Source of the DNA: Zygnema cylindricum
Lineage: Eukaryota; Streptophyta; Zygnematophyceae; Zygnematales; Zygnemataceae
Length of the DNA stretch: 64,000 bases
NCBI GenBank assembly: GCA_037447655.1
Contig: JBBHKE010001856.1
Span: 443,384-507,383, forward strand
Direction: 5' to 3'
How positions within the stretch are numbered: position 1 is the first letter of the stretch; every line of letters starts with the position of its first letter. A model generated the notes under the pieces. The model made no database searches. It saw only the letters and a list, made by a program, of their open reading frames with translations, and was not told the DNA's origin. This document shows positions 22,091 through 33,545 of this stretch, piece after piece. A program made the position numbers and the translations under genes.

Positions 22091-24151
22091 ACCCACAAAG
22101 CATCGCGATACTTACAAACACTTTTAATACTCTGGTGAGTACTAAAAGTGAACCGGACTTGGTTGAAGCAAGTCGGATTTTGCAGAGTCTTTAAAAACAT
22201 GATCCGCCTCGGTTCCGAATAATCGTACCCTGGACCACCACTAAACACCCAGGCAATTAGTATCATGCTAGGGTATGCGTATCAGCGCTATGCCACGCTA
22301 TACCCAACTATAAAGCAATGATAATTATATGTTATAATTTGTGCAGTTTTAATATAATGAATATATATTTTTATATTGCTAAGTGTTCTGTATGATTAAA
22401 GAATGGGAAGAGGAAAAGAAAGAAAATATCAAATCCAACACAAACCAAACAAGATAACAAAATAAGTTGCACCACAGGAAAGAAAGATAAGAAATATTGA
22501 GAAAAGTGTAAAATAAAACACAAAGTACGGTAAAATTGGGCAAAAAAGGTTTCCCAAACCCTAATACCACGCTGCAAAAATTAAAAATCTGCGACAAAGG
22601 AATGGTAATATGCTGACCTAGGGTTAAAAATTCAAAGAAATAAACCCTAAATCCGCCCAAACCCTAAATCTGCGGCCCAAACCCTAAATCTGCAGCCAAA
22701 CCTTAATTCTTCAATTTAACCCTAAAAATCTGACACAAAATCAGACCTAAATCTACAGAATAGAAATAGAGTGGCAACAAGATAGAAAGAAAGGATTGCA
22801 AGAAAGAAAGAACAAGAACAAAACAAATTGTTTATTTTTTTATATAAAATAAAATTTATAAAATTAATTATTTTTGTAGTATTTTTTTTTAAGGCAAAAC
22901 TGAAAGCAAAAGCAATAATGGAGAGAAAGTAGAATGAAGCTTGTAGAAAAATAAAGCAAAGTCAAAAGGAAAAAACCAACTCAAAAATAGGTGGAAGAAA
23001 ATCTAGAAATGAAAAGATAGATTTTATATAGAAAATAATGTAATTTTTATATTTTTTTCCTTTAACTTTATTTTATCACACAAAACTGAGAAGTAAAACT
23101 GAAAATGAAAGGTAAATAGGCATGAAAATAGAAAGACAAAAACAAGAATAAAAACTGAATATGAAATGTAATTTTTTTTTTATGAAATAAAATTTATATT
23201 TTTAATAATTTATTTTTAAAAAAAATAGACTTTTAGAAAATGTGATTTTGAAAAAATTTGCTTTTGAACAAGAATAATAAGCCACGAGGTAGCCACTAGG
23301 CTCTCGTGTCTTCCACGTATTTTGTGCAAGAGTTATCTCAAAGGAAGGAACGAAGCAAAATAATCACTTCCAACCAAAACCAAGAAAATCAGAATTAACC
23401 GACAATAACACTTTCCCAAGAAAACCGAAATGCCACACATATAAATACACTCAAACAAACCGTCCAGCTGTCCGGAAAACGACACAGCTTGACATAAGAT
23501 GCCACACCTCAAGCCTCCACTCCACCAATCGCCAAAAAGACAAATTTGGAGGGAAACCTTCCGAACTTGGCCGAAGCCGTGTGGATTAAAAACAAGGCAG
23601 AAACAAAGGCAAATATTCTTAACCTATCTAGCCACTATAGCTAGCTAGCAATAAGAAAGAGAAAGCATGAGCAATGGTTGAGAGAGAGAGTAAGATAAAA
23701 GCTCCTCTGCCAAGAGAAAATTCTTGTCCAAAAGCTAAATTCTCTAAGTCTGAGGTAGCTAGGCCTAAGCAAATTAAGCCTACATCTAGTCTACTTTACA
23801 TGCATGAAACTACTTATGATGTTGGCCAATAGGCGGCCAACATCGTTTGCCGAACGCCTGACAAAATCCACTGTCCAAGGGTAAACACCCTCCCTAACTA
23901 CATGTGCACGCGAACCTACATGGGTTTGCGACTTAAATAAATAAATAAATGGTGTATCAAAGCGCCGCCCGGAAATCGCGATTGGCCTCCAAACGATAAT
24001 TCACGTCCATACTTCGAAATCGTAGTACCTACGCACGAAATAAAAGGTATCGCACCAAATACTCGAAAAGTGTGTGCCTGCGCACGAAACGAAACGTATA
24101 GCACGAAATAAGTATTTTTCACCGAAACATATATATAGATGAACCGGCATG
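22091..24151. other. Non-genic A-rich region with telobox cluster
   Basis: No gene seen. 22550-22730 contains five AACCCTAA-type motifs (for example 22645, 22658, 22678). 22790-23280 is strongly AT-rich. A 9-bp-stem hairpin lies at 23819-23843 (ATGTTGGCC, seven-base loop, GGCCAACAT). Confidence 0.55.
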
Positions 24152-24431
24152 AAATCGCATGTGCAAACGAAAATTATGCATACGTGCCAAAATCGTGCCT
24201 GTATGCCTAAAATCGCGCGTGCATGTATAAAACTCTGCGTGCATTCAAAATACTGCGCGCGCGTGCCTTATACCGTGCATGCATGTGAAATACCGCCCGT
24301 GCGTGAGACATACTATGTGTGCGTGAGAAATATTGCGCGTGCATGAGAAATATCGCACGTGCGTGCGTAATATCGTGCGCGCGTGCGGAATATTGCGCGT
24401 GCGAGCATACTATCGTGCGCGCGAGCTACCA
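24152..24431. repeat. 20-bp minisatellite, 14 diverged units
   Basis: Fourteen consecutive 20-bp units of the form ATCGCGCGTGCATGAGAAAT with substitutions but almost no length changes. Each unit contains an alternating purine-pyrimidine core (GCGCGTGCGTG). The open frames over it are repeat translations rich in RA, RT and HA and are not genes. Confidence 0.88.
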
Positions 24432-24862
24432 AAACGATGCGAAATGACATCTTGTTGCCATCCAATAACCATCTTTGGTGGAGGATATTATTCCACACTC
24501 CTGTTGCCATTGAATAACCATTCTCACATTTTTGTACGCTTTTACAAATCTTAAATTTCGTCCGCCTGTACAGGTTATGTTCCATACCTCGTACGAGTCA
24601 CTTTTTACCTTTGTTGATACAGATATTAATTTCGCACTTTGGTGCCATAGATTCTTTATTTATTTGCAAAATCAAAATAGTTTTCTACGTGGTACCAACT
24701 AAAATGTGCCACGTAAATAAAAAGTCGGTTACTGACATAATGGAACAAATGCCTTTCGAAAAAACACATCACGTAATGGACCATAAGCGTAAGCTTAAGA
24801 ATCTTAACAAAATTGAGGTGTACTGTACTTCATTTTAAGGTAGAAAAACGTAACCAAACTTA
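24432..24862. other. Non-genic spacer
   Basis: No coding or repeat signal recognised between the minisatellite and the LTR of copy C. Confidence 0.4.
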
Positions 24863-25863
24863 TGCAACACTAATACCTCCATTGATACTCAGAGTAGCCA
24901 GCTTATCAAAATCCTCTACGATAACCTCAATCTCTTAGTCTTTCTATGAGTATTTCTGACACCCTGATACAATACAGACTGACCAAATTGCACCCCTTGA
25001 AAGAGGTGACTCCCCTGAGTTTGCCACAAAAATGATCCTGGAAATTGCTCCCCTGAACAGTTAATAATCAATGGTCAAAGATTACCTTTTATACAAATGC
25101 CCTCTGGGAGAGAGGCTATTACCTATTATTTTCTAAGTCGTGAATCCCCCCTCTTATCCCTCTACTACTGAAGTACAGAGCCAATCAATTCAGTGTACAG
25201 TATAGAAAGGTACTTTGCCCGGAGTACTTTCTGTACGACCATTGTACGACATGGCCAAAAAGGTGACGCATGCCATATCTAAGTTCGCCATGGTATGTCC
25301 TAGAGATGCCAACATCGAATGTCATGTTGCCACGTGTCACGCGGCGTGGCTAAGACCGCAAACTTCCAAATCATCTATTCCGTGATGCCGGCTTGTTCCT
25401 GCGCCGTCCGATTGATATCGGCCTTAATTCATAGCCGTTTAAAATACAAACAATAATTTTTTATATGATTCTATCTCACGATGTCTATGTGATTGTGATC
25501 TGTTCGTTAGTTACATGAACTTTCCTATTTGTACATTTTTAAGTAGCTATTGTACCCTATATACTTCGACACAGGTGCTAGGCTACATGATAATGACGCA
25601 GGGCTAATCAGACGGACAGTAGGTACCAAGATCAAATCATGGGTCCGTTAACCTTTTTGGTAAGTTAAACAAAGGACTCCCTTCTGACTCTAAGAGAAGC
25701 ATAGGCAGCCATGGCTGTAGCTTTTTCAACAACCTCCAGTGACTACGACAAGTATGGGGGCTAGAGAGAGAAGTTAGAAGCAGGCTGCCTCTGCTTATCC
25801 TTCCTCTTTTTAGATTACTTAAAAAACCTAGAAAATACATTAGAAAACCTTTTAATTTCAACA
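24863..25863 (-). repeat. LTR of copy C
   Basis: About 1001 bp, beginning TGCAAC and ending TCAACA on the plus strand. The reverse complement aligns along its length with the LTRs at 28607, 32483 and 37880, for example GACTCCCCTGAGT, TTGCTCCCCTGA and CTTGTCGTAGTCACTG. Confidence 0.75.
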
Positions 25864-25865
25864 CT

Positions 25866-28606
25866 CCCCTTATTTTCTAGTCACTTTTAAGTTTAAGTCC
25901 ACACTTCTCTTTACAAAATATTAATTTAGGAGAAGGCACAGGCTTTGTCATCATGTTTGCCACCATTTCACTGTTTACTCTATATTCTAGACTTATTATT
26001 TTGTTCTCCACCTTTTCCCTAACAAAGCTAAGTCTGATATCCATGTGTTTTGCTTTAAAGTGATGTTAAAGATTAGTAGCAATTGTAATTGTTGCTTGAT
26101 TATCACATAATATTTTATGAATTCTAATCTTAAGATGCCCCAATTCACCAAGCAAGGATTTGACCCACATGAATTTCTTCATAGCAGAGCAAGATGCCAT
26201 ATACTCAACCTCCATGGAGGACTAAGCGATGACCTTTTGTTGCTTATTGCTCTAGCATCAAGCACCATTCCCCACATATAACACATATCTAGATGTACAT
26301 CTTCGCAACGGAGCAACTTTATAGCTGGCATCACTCCAAGTGGTGATGTCAGTATTTTCCCCACCCACATACAGCTATAGATCCCTAGTTCCTATGAGAT
26401 ATCTGAGGATACTCTTAGAAGCTTCCCAATCCCTTTTGGTACGAGCAATCAGACTCCTACTTAGCACACCTACAGTTGCAGCCAAATCCAGTCTTGTGTA
26501 ATTCATGAAATAAATCAGACTGCCCACTACTTGTCTGTATGGGATAGTCTGCATGAGATCCTCTCTTCTGGGCCTAGTTCATCGTCTAGAATTTGGATGT
26601 GTCTTTCCTCACTCTCCTCACTTCCCTTCTTTAGATCCATGGGAGTTGTACAACTGTTGGCTTTGTCCATCTGAAATTTTCCCGACATGTTTCCAATTGC
26701 CTCTTTCTGAGTTAGTCTAAGTATTCTCTTCTCTCTATCTCTCTGTACTTGTATTCCTAGAATATATCTTGCTTCCCCCATGTCCTTCATCTTAAATCTT
26801 CCCTTCAGATCTCTTTTTAGTTTGTTGATTTTCTCCATTGACTTACTGAGAACAAGCAAATCATCAACGTAATTTGCAATAAAGATGACACCTTCCTCAT
26901 CTTCAAAAACATAAATTGAATAATCTAAATTGATTCGAATGTATCCCAAACCAGTAAGGAACTCATCAAGTTTCTTGTTCCATTGTCTTGGCGCCTGTTT
27001 CAAACCATAAAGAGATTTTATCAGCCGGCATGCCTTACTTTCTTCTCCTTGTTCCACGAATCCTTCTGACTGTTGTATAAAGATCTCTTCCTCTAGTTCT
27101 CCATGGAAGAAGGCAGTTTTGATGTCCATTTAGTGTACTTCCATTTCTTCTACTTGTGCCAGACTGAGAAGTATTCGGATTGAGGGAAATCTGACGACAG
27201 GAGCAAAATTTTCTTCATAGTCTATTCCCTCTTTCTGAGTAAAACCTTTGGCCACTTATCGAGCCTTATACCTCTCAATAGTATTGTCACAATTCAATTT
27301 TAATTTAAAACCCACTTACATCCGATTGGTTTGCGATGAGGTGGACAGTCCAACAACTCCCATGTATCAACCGCCATGATTGAAGCCATCTCTTCATTGA
27401 CGGCTATCTTCCACCGGTTTCTCTCCGGGCAGTTCATTACCTCTCCACATGTTTGAGGTTTATATGGGTGAAAAAGTTTAGTTACCTTGTTGTTAACTTA
27501 TTTATTTTGAAGTCTTTTGGTGCTTCTTTTTCCTCCCTCAAAATCAGCGGCCCGAATAGATGATTCTCGTGGATTTTTTCGAATCACCACAGCTTCTCCC
27601 CTGTCTCTCAGATCCATATCCGTTTCCACCATGTCTTCCCCTTCAAGTATAGGTGTCACTGATGTTTCCAAGTCTTTCTCGGTCAGTTTTGAGCTTGCAA
27701 CGATATCGTTCGACCTTGCAAGAGTATCATCTTCTTGGAGACCTGGATAGTTAGGAAGGTGAAAGTCATCAGAATTGTCTCACTCAAATCTGATTCTAAC
27801 TGAATTGAGGATTTGAAAGGATCTACCGACTTCCCTTCATCCATGGCTACTAGGTGTTTTACTAGAATTATATCTTCTCTTATTAGATCATACAGTCTAT
27901 ACCATTTTAAATCCTCATCATATCCTAACAAATATCAAGGTTTCCCTTTTTGATCTAGTTTCCAATTAGATCTGTTTGTATCTAAACTGAAGACTCGACT
28001 ATCAAAAACCTTTAAGTGAGATAGATTTGGTTTTCAGCTGGTCCATCTCTCATATGGAGTTTGGTCTTTCACCGCCGATGTAAGTACTATATTTCTCAAA
28101 TAATTAGCACAATTCATAGCTTCGGCCCAAAATCTTTTTCCTATCCTTTTATTTAACAACATATTCCGGGCACTATCATTCAGTGTCCTATTCAATCTCT
28201 TGAAAACACCATTCGTTCCGGGTTTTCAGGAACTCTCTTTTGATGTTACACACCATCCTCTCTTAAGAACTCTTGAAACTGATTGGAGGTATATTCCCCT
28301 CCATTGTCACTTCTTACTCTCTTTATTGAGGTCTTGTGAAGCTTCTCAGCCCATGTTTTATATTGTTTGAAATACTCCGGAGTTTCTAATTTGTTTTTCA
28401 AAAAGTATACCCGGGAGTACCGAGACCAATCATCGGTAATGGTTAGCATAAATCTTTTTCCTCCGGGTGATGGCACTTTTGCCGATCCCCAAATGTCCGT
28501 GTGTACCAAATCAAGAACTTTTTATCCTTTATAAGTTGCTTCTTTTGGAAATGGTAATATGTGTGCTTTACCCTGAGCACACCCATTGCAATCACTTAGA
28601 TTCTCA
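25866..28606 (-). pseudogene. Copy C Pol fragment (integrase, RT, RNase H), broken
   Basis: On the minus strand 28509-28246 is integrase (VHTDIWGSAKVPSPGGKRF, with RSDNGGEYTS). The C-terminal domain and linker (27931-27480) and the RT N-terminus are interrupted by stops. 27129-26527 is an intact 200-residue RT block from MDIKTAFFHGELEEEIFIQQ through GLKQAPRQWNKKLDEFL to NYVDDLLVLSKS; the usual YVDD is present. RNase H (about 26480-25880) retains EVEYMASCSA and LCDNQATITI but has stops. Non-functional. Confidence 0.88.
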
Positions 28607-29636
28607 TGTAGAAATAAAAGGTTATTTTAGTATTTTCTAGGTTTTGCAAAATGCAGAAAAGAAGCCGAGGCAGTCTGCCTCTAACTTCTCTCTTCAGCTC
28701 CCACACTTGTCGTAGTCACTGAAGGTTGAAGAGGGAGCTAGAGCCATGGCTGCCTATGCTGATTAGAGATAGAGTTACGGGTTATAGATTTTGGTAGATT
28801 TACTAAAATGTATAATGACGGACCTAGGGTTTGAACCTAGTACCTACCGCCCGTCAACCTAGCCTGTAGCCTTAGCCATTTAGTCTGCCATCATGCTTGA
28901 AGATATGTAGTTTGATAGATATTTAAATGTTGACACGTAGTCTATTTCATTTAACGGATATTTAAACATAGACACACTTTGTAAAGTACGGCGTACGAAA
29001 CATCCGAAACGAATACTGCGCATTTTGTTTAGAAAGCGAAACAAATACTGCGGAAGTATTTATGACGGTCACGATTGTAATCCGGCTTAATCGGACGGCC
29101 ACGAAGCATGCCGAGATCGTGGAATATGTTTTCGGCGGTTTGCGGTTGACGTCACGTCAATTGCCACATGGCAAAATCACATTGGATTGCGACATCTCTT
29201 GGGATTCCAAGAACGAATCCAAAAATGGCATGTGTCGACTTGTTGGCCATGTTGTACAATATCCGTACATAAAGTACATCGGCACTTGTACCTTATGTAC
29301 GATACACTATTATGATTGGTGCCGTACTTCAGTAGATAGAGTTTAGAGAGAGATAGGACTTAGAAAAATTTGATAGATTGGACCCTCTCTCCCAGAGAGC
29401 TGCTGTACAAAAGGTCAACTTTGACCCTTCATAACTTACTGCTCAGGGGAGCAAATTCAGAGATTCTTTTTGCTATAGACTCAGGGGAGTCTTGCCTTTA
29501 TAGGGGTGAAGGTGGTCAGAGTTTTGGTCTGCCAGGGTGGCAGTTATTCTTGCTGAAACACAAAAGGGTCAGGGTTATCCTAGAGGCTTCGTGTGAGCTG
29601 CCTACTCTGAGGTCCTATGGAGGTCTCAGAGTTACA
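28607..29636 (+). repeat. LTR 1 of the A/B chain
   Basis: 1030 bp, TGTAGA to TTACA. Contains on its minus strand a tRNA T-arm-like hairpin at 28824-28840 with a box-B-like GGTTCAAACCC. Confidence 0.88.
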
Positions 29637-29651
29637 GGTTATGGGCCCACC
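29637..29651 (+). other. Copy A primer-binding site (tRNA-iMet anticodon arm)
   Basis: GGTTATGGGCCCACC directly abuts the LTR. From my knowledge of plant initiator tRNA-Met it is the exact complement of GGUGGGCCCAUAACC, the anticodon stem-loop, and not of the tRNA 3' end. Drosophila copia is known to prime from a half-tRNA in the same way. Confidence 0.85.
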
Positions 29652-30840
29652 ATCTAGGGTGCCTATATTCAATGGAGTTGGCTTCATATACTGGGAAAGT
29701 ATGATGACAGGAGCTCTATGTGAGAAACGGTTTTGGGGAATAGTGAGTGGACGGGTGAGGCGTCCATCCAGTCTTGGGATACCTCCAGGGTTTACAGGAG
29801 GAAAATTCACTAGAGATGCAGATTCATCTTCAACGGAGGAGACAAAGGAAGGAGAGGTGATGGACAAAGGCAAGGAGAAGGAGACGGTCACACCAATAGC
29901 AACCGGTTCGGCATTCATGTCACCTATTCGAAGGAACGAGGAGAATGATATCGATACGTGGGACTACAACAATATGGCGGCTAAGCATTTCATCCTTCGC
30001 CATCTTAGTCAAGGGCTTGCATCTCCCCATTTGCAAGTAGAGAGGGCATCCAATCTTTGGATGGCTCCCATAGAGATGTACCGAAGTGGTACGATTCAGC
30101 AACAACAGTTGGCTGATCAGAAAATTAAGGAGTATGTATACAAAGGGGGGAAGATGTTGGATTTTTGCAATGAGCTTGCTACACTTTTCATCGAACTAGA
30201 AAGTGTTGGAAAAGTATTTAGTGAAAAGGAAAAGGTTAACTGTTTACTGATGAAGTTACCCGAGGAGTTCGAGAACATAGTCAACTGTGTGCAGGACTTG
30301 GCGGACTCAAGGTGGATTTGGAATTCAGTGGTATGGATGATTCTCGTTCGCGAGAATACAATTGAGATCCGAAGGGGAGGAAAGAGTGGGCAAGCTTTGG
30401 CAGCCGGGACCGATTGGCGAAACAATGATTCCAAGAAACAGGTTGGAAATTATCGGGGGGAGGGGCAAAAAAATCAGACCGAGGAGTTCGGACCAAGGTC
30501 TCCTAAGGGACTGTGCCATTTTTCTAAGAAACCTGGGCACTATATGGCTGAATGCACTAAGTTAACCGAGCTGCGGTTAAAGGAGGGGCAGACTGGTGGA
30601 CCCTCGAGAGGAAAGAAAAAGGCCCTTGTGACACAGGTACATGAGGCGGAATTCGAGGACGAGACCGATGAACTCCTATTGGATGAGGAGTTGGAAACGA
30701 AAAACGAGGTCGAAATTCCACGAAAACAGAAATGTGCTTTCGGTGGATTGAAAGGTGAAGCAGGCTGGATTGTAGATTACGAGCATCCATGCACATGTGT
30801 AAAGATAAACACCTGTTCACTAAGATACGAAAGATTCCCA
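29641..30840 (+). pseudogene. Copy A Gag and start of protease, frameshifted
   Basis: Likely start is the ATG at 29641, which lies inside the primer-binding site and gives MGPPSRVPIFNGVGFIYWES; an upstream ATG at 29617 is inside the LTR. The capsid region runs to about residue 230. The zinc knuckle reads CHFSKKPGHYMAEC, so its second Cys is Ser. Gag passes in frame into protease (GGLKGEAGWIVD), where one base is missing within the D-S-G-A active site compared with copy B. The frame then ends in nonsense at 30844. The rest of Pol is in another frame from 30789. Confidence 0.87.
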
Positions 30841-32482
30841 CCGTAGAGATAGAGTACGGGGATGGGAGGATAGTCACTACTACTCTTGTAGGATCGGTAG
30901 ATCTAAAAGTGTTAGTAGAAGGAAAGACATCTATAGTTACATTCTCCGATGTGTTGTTTATTCCGGAGCTGAACAAAAACCTCATCTCTACGTCTGTTTT
31001 AGATGATAAGGGTTTTGATACTAGCACTAGGAAAGGAGTCTTTACTGCTAGCTTTGAGGAGGAAGTTTATTTCACTGCTGAAAAAGGTAGCCAAGGGATG
31101 TTTAGGCTGATTTTAAGCAATGAAAAGAAGAAACTTTATTATGCTGGTGTTCATGATATAATGTTGTGGCATAAGAGGCTTGGGCATGTGAATCTAGATA
31201 AGTTAAGAGAGATGAAAAAGATGGGAGTAGTGGAAGGGATTCAGTTTGGTGAAAGTGAGAATCTAAGTGATTGTAGGGGATGTGCTCAAGGTAAAGCACA
31301 CAGGTTGCCCTTCCCAAAAACTGCCACCTATAAGGGAGAAAGGATTCTAGATTTAGTACACACAGATATTTGGGGGCCGGCCAGAGTGCCATCACCCGGG
31401 GGGAAGAGATTTATGATGACTATAACTGATGATTGGTCTCGGTATTCCAGAGTGTATTTTTTGAAAAATAAGTCAGAGGCTCAGGAATGTTTTAAACAAT
31501 ATAAAGCATGGAGTGAAAAACTCCATGAAACCTCAATCAAGAGAGTAAGGAGTGACAATGGTGGCGAGTATACCTCTAACCAGTTTGAGGATTTTTTTTA
31601 GAGAAGATGGAGTGTAACACCAAAAGACAGTTCCTGAAAATCCTGAGCAGAATGGTGTAGCTGAAAGATTAAATAGAACACTGAGTGATAGTGCTAGGAA
31701 TATGCTGTCCGATAAGAAGATAGGAAAGAAGTTTTGGGCCGAAGCAATGAACTGTGCAAATTATCTCAAAAATAGAGTTTTTACTTCAGCAGTAAAAGGC
31801 CAAACACCTTATGAGAGATGGACAGGCCGAAAACCAGATGTTTTACACTTAAAGGTTTTCGGTAGTCAAGTGTTCAGTTTAGACACAGATCGGTCAAACT
31901 GGAAGTAAGACCTAAAAGCAAAACCAGGATATCTACTAGGATATGATGAAGATGTAAAAGGATATAGAGTCAATGATTTCAAAAGAGACGATATTATTCT
32001 AGTGAAGCATCTAGTGGTTATGGATAAAGGAAAATCTATTGATCCCTTTAAGCATACAAGGACAGTCAAGATCAGATTTGAGTCAGAAAATTTTGATGAC
32101 TTTGAGCTTCCTAACTATCCTCGATTTCAAGAAGATGATGATCTTGCAGGTACAAATCAGATCGAGAAGGAACCAAATGTGGAACCCCTTGTATTAACTC
32201 CAACCGATGCGGAAGACGTGGTGGAAATCAACCCGGAATCAAGGGATAGGGGAGAAGTAGAAACTGTTCGGAAAAATCCAAGAGAACCATGTATTCCGGC
32301 AACCGAGTTTGAGGGAGGAAGAAGAAGCAGCAAAAGACTGCAAGAGAGACAAGTTAACAATAAGGTAACCAAACAGTCTCACCCCGATGAACCTCAAACT
32401 TATAATGAGGCAATGACTTGTCGTGAAAGAAACCGGTGGAAAACAGCCATAAATGAAGAGATGGCCTCAATTATGGCGGCCG
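30789..32482 (+). pseudogene. Copy A protease end, integrase and linker, broken
   Basis: 30789-31601 runs from the second half of protease (FSDVLFIPELNKNLISTS) through the integrase zinc region (LWHKRLGHVNL, CRGCAQGKAH), first catalytic Asp (VHTDIWGPARV) and second (RSDNGGEYTS), then frameshifts at 31600. The catalytic Glu segment (NGVAERLNRTLSDSA) follows at about 31650. 31702-31908 and 32002-32482 carry the C-terminal region and linker (FEGGRRSSKRLQER), separated by a stop at 31906. The last codons are the first of RT. Confidence 0.88.
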
Positions 32483-33530
32483 TGGAGAAATTAATGGTTT
32501 TTAAGTATTTTCTAGGTCTAAATAGAAATAAAGAAGCCGAGGCAGTCTACCTCTAACTTCTCTCTCCAACTCTCAAACTTGTCGTAGTCACTGAGAAATT
32601 GGAGAGGAAGCTAGAGCCATGGCTACTTAAGCTATCCTCAGGTTTACGGGGAATTTATATTAATCTAGGGATTAATTACTAAAAGATATGTGGCGGCGAC
32701 AGGATTTGATCCCGGTACCTGCCGGCCGTCAGTGAATAGATAGCCGGTAGCCTTAGCCGTTAAGTCTAAAGGTAGTGTTACGTAGTATATAGTACGATAA
32801 TTATTTAAACATGTACACGTAGGATAAGTCATTTAACTATAACTGTTAACGGGATACATAGATATGGTAGTATAAAAGTACGAATTGCGGTACGGATAAG
32901 AAATCAATACCGCGCATTGATTTCGTAAGCGAAACAAATACCGCGCATGTATTTATTACGGCTACGATCAAATGCGAGTTTAATCGGACGGCCGGAATTA
33001 GCGCCGAGATCGCGGAAGGAGAATTCGGCGGTTTGTGGGCATCGCCACATCGGATGACACGTGGCGAAGTTACATTGGAGCGCGGCATCTTGGAGGATTA
33101 AAGGAGCAAATCCGGACATACCACGTGTCGACATTTAAGGCATGTCGTACAGTGTCCGTACATAAAGTACACCGACAACTGTACTTTTGCGTACGGAACT
33201 GTAATGTGATTGGTTCCGTACATCAGTAGATAGAGTCTGTGAGAGAGATAGAACTTAGAAAAATTAGAAGATAGGACCCTCTCTCCCAGAGAGCTTCTGT
33301 ACAAAAGGTCAACTTTGACCCTTCATAACTTACTGCTCAGGGGAGCAAATTCAAAGATTTTTTTTGCTATCGACTCAGGGGAGTCTTCTCTTCACAAGGG
33401 TGAAGGTGGTAAGAGTTTTTGTCTGCCAAGGTGGCAGTTATTTTTTCTTAAACACAAAGGGGTTAGGATTATCCTAGAGGCTTCTTGGAAGCTGTCCACT
33501 TTGAGGACTTATGGAGGTCTCATAGTTTCA
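32483..33530 (+). repeat. LTR 2 (middle LTR) of the A/B chain
   Basis: Begins TGGAGAAATT (the others begin TGTAGAAA) and ends GTTTCA. The T-arm-like antisense motif at about 32699-32716 is less perfect than in LTR 1. Confidence 0.88.
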
Positions 33531-33545
33531 GGTTATGGGCCCACC
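33531..33545 (+). other. Copy B primer-binding site (tRNA-iMet anticodon arm)
   Basis: GGTTATGGGCCCACC, the same 15 bases as in copy A, directly after the LTR. The gag ATG at 33535 is inside it. Confidence 0.85.

Larger units (their letters stand above)
24863..28606 (-). mobile_element. Copia copy C, 3' portion (minus strand)
   Basis: Same family as A and B but antisense. A left LTR (24863-25863) is followed by a polypurine complement (25864-25880), RNase H, RT, linker and part of integrase. At 28606, in the integrase zinc region, it meets the LTR of copy A. Its 5' continuation, part of the protease, reappears at 38927-39247 beyond the A/B chain. About 380 bp of the family consensus is missing between the two pieces. 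Confidence 0.85.
28607..32482 (+). mobile_element. Copia copy A (5' LTR to start of RT)
   Basis: LTR 28607-29636, primer-binding site, Gag, protease, integrase and linker. The coding region stops in the first residues of RT (NEEMASIMAA) at 32482, exactly where the LTR of copy B begins. RT, RNase H and a polypurine tract are missing. The LTR is noticeably diverged from those at 32483 and 37880. Confidence 0.88.

Noticed and set aside
24152-24431. CRISPR-like array
   Set aside because: Units are contiguous, diverged and without spacers; this is a plant minisatellite.
24149-24585. Cys/His/Arg-rich open frames
   Set aside because: Translations of the 20-bp minisatellite; the Cys residues follow the repeat and do not form a zinc motif.
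28821-28890. A functional tRNA gene on the minus strand
   Set aside because: Only a T-arm and a weak box A are present; no acceptor stem or anticodon arm could be folded by eye, and it lies inside an LTR. Reported only as tRNA-like.
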